Positions 7,001 through 8,297 of a DNA stretch of 8,297 bases are shown piece by piece. Location: assembly GCA_038744645.1 (NCBI GenBank), contig JBCDMA010000179.1, forward strand, positions 1 to 8,297, in the 5' to 3' direction. Positions within the stretch are counted from its first letter, which is position 1, and each line of letters begins with the position of its first letter. The position numbers were made by a program, and so were the translations under genes. This DNA comes from Glaciecola sp038744645. GTDB taxonomy: Bacteria > Pseudomonadota > Gammaproteobacteria > Enterobacterales > Alteromonadaceae. A model generated the notes under the pieces. It searched no databases, was not told the origin of the DNA, and worked only from the letters and a program-made list of their open reading frames with translations.

Positions 7001-7420
7001 CTATGCAGACTGTTTTGCGTTGGCAGCATCAATCATGACACTGGCGAGTGTCTGATAGGTTGTCGTCCAAGCGTCCTTTGTTTCTGCCGTGAAGTCGTCA
7101 CCAAGACCCTTGCCTAACGTCCATAAAAGCGCTTCACCAACGGTGCTATAGTGGGCGTCTGTCACACCGTAATCGATGTGTCTTTCACCCAGTGCTTGCA
7201 CTGCTGGCACAATCGCAGTTAGGTCGTTAAGGCTGTTCACTGCAGTGCCAATCATTTTCATCAATTTAGCACCTTGCTCCTTCATATCTCCTTTAAACAA
7301 TGATTCTAAGCTAGGATCAAGTTCGAATAAGCGGCCGTAAAACAATTCAGCGGCTGCTGGTGCGATAGGGGCTACTTTTGCAAAAGAATCTTGTACAAGT
7401 TTAATTTGTTCAGGTGTCAT
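7001..7420 (-). CDS. Single-domain bacterial globin (Vitreoscilla-haemoglobin-like)
   Basis: This 139-residue haem protein of the classical 3-on-3 globin fold has no flavin/NADH reductase domain, unlike flavohaemoglobins (about 400 residues). Key positions align with Vitreoscilla Hb: Tyr28 at B10 (ELFYGRLF), Phe42 at CD1 (LFKGD), Gln49 at E7 (EQGAKL) and the proximal His81 at F8 (ALGERHIDYGV), followed by the AHYSTVGEALLW block. Tyr B10 with Gln E7 is typical of bacterial globins that bind O2 tightly or react with NO. No signal peptide is seen, so it is cytoplasmic. It is last in a three-gene haem-protein run, 15 bases after the cytochrome stop, and has the best Shine-Dalgarno of the three. 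Its job could be O2 supply or storage, or NO handling with a separate reductase; the sequence cannot decide. Confidence 0.94.
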   Translation of the reverse strand: MTPEQIKLVQDSFAKVAPIAPAAAELFYGRLFELDPSLESLFKGDMKEQGAKLMKMIGTAVNSLNDLTAIVPAVQALGERHIDYGVTDAHYSTVGEALLWTLGKGLGDDFTAETKDAWTTTYQTLASVMIDAANAKQSA

Positions 7421-7424
7421 GTTG

Positions 7425-7432
7425 ATCTCCTA
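7425..7432 (-). promoter_or_regulatory. Strong ribosome binding site of the globin gene
   Basis: Read on the minus strand this is TAGGAGAT; its GGAG core lies 6 bases before the globin ATG. It overlaps the short gap after the cytochrome gene and fixes the globin start. Neither the cytochrome nor the ytjB start has a comparable site, so the globin may be made in larger amounts than the upstream cistron. Confidence 0.75.
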
Positions 7433-7435
7433 CGT

Positions 7436-7768
7436 CTATTGTGTGATTTGTTCAACCATATAATTTACGGCGTTTTTTACCTGTTCATCGGTGAGTTCAG
7501 GGTTGCCGCCACGCGCGGGCATGTCTCCCCATCCTTCTAAGGCATGTTGATAAAGGGAAGGCATCCCTCTTTCAATCCTAGGCGCCCATGCTTTTTCGTC
7601 ACCAAATATGGGAGAGCCCGCAAGGCCAACAGAATGGCAAACCCTGCAATTCTCTTCCCATACCTGTTGACCAACATGAGGTATTGGTTCGGCGCATCCT
7701 GTTGTGATGACGCCGATAGTCAGGACAAGTGAGTAACGCTTTATATAGGTCCTATTGAGATTAACCAT
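7436..7768 (-). CDS. Cytochrome c5-like monohaem lipoprotein
   Basis: This small electron carrier has 110 residues from the ATG at 7768. A positively charged N-terminus and hydrophobic stretch (YSLVLTIGVITTGC) end in a probable lipobox Cys25, so it is likely exported and lipid-anchored facing the periplasm; the residue three before the Cys is Thr, which makes the lipobox weaker than usual. The haem c site is CRVCH (Cys41, Cys44, His45) and the likely sixth ligand is Met83 in DMPARGGN. The pattern of GSPIFGDEKAWAPRIERGM, YQHALEG, MPARGGN and VNYMVEQI is that of the cytochrome c5 family. The ATG lies inside the end of the DUF3365 gene (8-base overlap, ATGGTTAA) without a clear Shine-Dalgarno, implying translational coupling. 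Its electron partner is unknown; the DUF3365 haem protein is the obvious candidate by context. Confidence 0.92.
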   Translation of the reverse strand: MVNLNRTYIKRYSLVLTIGVITTGCAEPIPHVGQQVWEENCRVCHSVGLAGSPIFGDEKAWAPRIERGMPSLYQHALEGWGDMPARGGNPELTDEQVKNAVNYMVEQITQ

Positions 7769-8297
7769 CAACTGGCACGCGGATTACAACGCCGCCCATT
7801 ACTTCGCCAATTTCAAAATCATCTCGTGGTGTGTCTTTATGTCCGTTGTGGCAACCTGTGCACGCAGGTGATACTGCAACGTCAGCATAAACCGCTGTAA
7901 AGTACGTGGTGTCACCCAGTGTTTCGCTACCGTAAAAGTTTTCGCCAGGGTTATCTGCGATATATTGCAAACCTTCTTGTTCCATGGGCGTTTTTGGTGC
8001 ATTTTGCTTATTGATTGGCCAAAGTGACTGTAAAGAATAAGTAAACTCATCTGTCATTTCAGCAACGCCTTCTGCACCATATCTGAACATCTGTGCGGGT
8101 AAAGGTGCCCCCATTTCATTATCTTCCCAGTGCTCGTCAGGCTTAATAAAATCGCCTTTGTTCGGTCCAAGACGCTGAACAATAAGCTTGGTGTAGTTGG
8201 TTCTATCAGCTTTCATAACAGCAAATAAAGAGTCCGTGAAAATCCTAGGCTCAATTCCTGCTGTCGTTTGCTCACCACCGCCGCAGCTAATAACACC
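7761..8297 (-). CDS. DUF3365 (Tll0287-like) c-type haem lipoprotein, 5'-truncated by window edge
   Basis: The frame is open from the right edge to the TAA at 7761, giving about 178 visible residues; the start lies outside the window. The ATG at 8216 is therefore probably internal. The first visible residues, GVISCGGGEQ, look like the end of a lipoprotein signal peptide with the lipidated Cys at 8283-8285, so nearly the whole mature protein is present. A single haem c motif CTGCH (7848-7862) is followed by NGHKDTPRDDFEIGEVMGG, the hallmark C-terminal block of DUF3365, a PAS-like haem domain found alone or as the sensor part of kinases and cyclases. No output domain follows. The characterised Tll0287 is recalled to use a Cys as distal ligand; here no Cys remains except the lipobox and haem cysteines, so the distal ligand must differ. 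It overlaps the downstream cytochrome gene. Confidence 0.87.
   Translation of the reverse strand, partial: GVISCGGGEQTTAGIEPRIFTDSLFAVMKADRTNYTKLIVQRLGPNKGDFIKPDEHWEDNEMGAPLPAQMFRYGAEGVAEMTDEFTYSLQSLWPINKQNAPKTPMEQEGLQYIADNPGENFYGSETLGDTTYFTAVYADVAVSPACTGCHNGHKDTPRDDFEIGEVMGGVVIRVPVDG

Noticed and set aside
6975..7018. GCAAAA and TTTTGC inverted repeat between serB and the globin gene as a shared terminator
   Set aside because: The arms are 6 bases apart by a 32-base loop and one arm is inside the globin coding sequence; no convincing hairpin forms.
7799..8050. Minus-strand open frame of 83 codons inside the DUF3365 gene
   Set aside because: It is in another frame of the same strand; the overlapping frame carries the haem motif and the family pattern.

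Overview
The window looks like chromosomal DNA of a gammaproteobacterium. LepA, LepB, RNase III, Era, PdxH and SerB all read as close relatives of the Escherichia coli proteins. A YtjB/AhpA-type membrane protein beside serB on the opposite strand is a gammaproteobacterial arrangement. Base composition is moderate to slightly AT-rich. I cannot name the genus or order from the sequence alone. Genes are packed tightly, the longest gene-free stretch is 108 bases, and I see no insertion sequence, RNA gene, CRISPR array or phage gene.

Region 1 (1-4370, + strand) is a housekeeping run: the 3' part of lepA (translation factor EF4), lepB (signal peptidase I), rnc (RNase III), era (ribosome-assembly GTPase) and pdxH (pyridoxine 5'-phosphate oxidase). 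The first four are coupled by 1-base or 4-base overlaps or a 4-base gap, which implies one transcript for translation, export and ribosomal RNA maturation. After era, where E. coli has recO and pdxJ, this genome has pdxH, so a vitamin B6 gene still follows era but it is a different one.

Region 2 (4479-6972) holds a TatD/YjjV-type metal-dependent hydrolase on +, a YtjB/AhpA-like two-helix membrane protein on -, and serB (phosphoserine phosphatase) on +. The stop codons of yjjV and ytjB overlap tail to tail. ytjB and serB diverge from a short shared intergenic stretch, as they do in E. coli.

Region 3 (6973-8297, - strand) is the most interesting part: three consecutive genes that all encode haem proteins. 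In transcription order they are a DUF3365 (Tll0287-like) c-type haem lipoprotein running off the right edge, a small cytochrome c5-like lipoprotein whose start overlaps the previous stop by 8 bases, and a single-domain globin with a strong ribosome binding site. Two membrane-anchored haem c proteins encoded with a cytoplasmic globin suggest a gas-sensing, gas-detoxifying or electron-transfer module. That function is inference; the families and the operon layout are read directly from the sequence.
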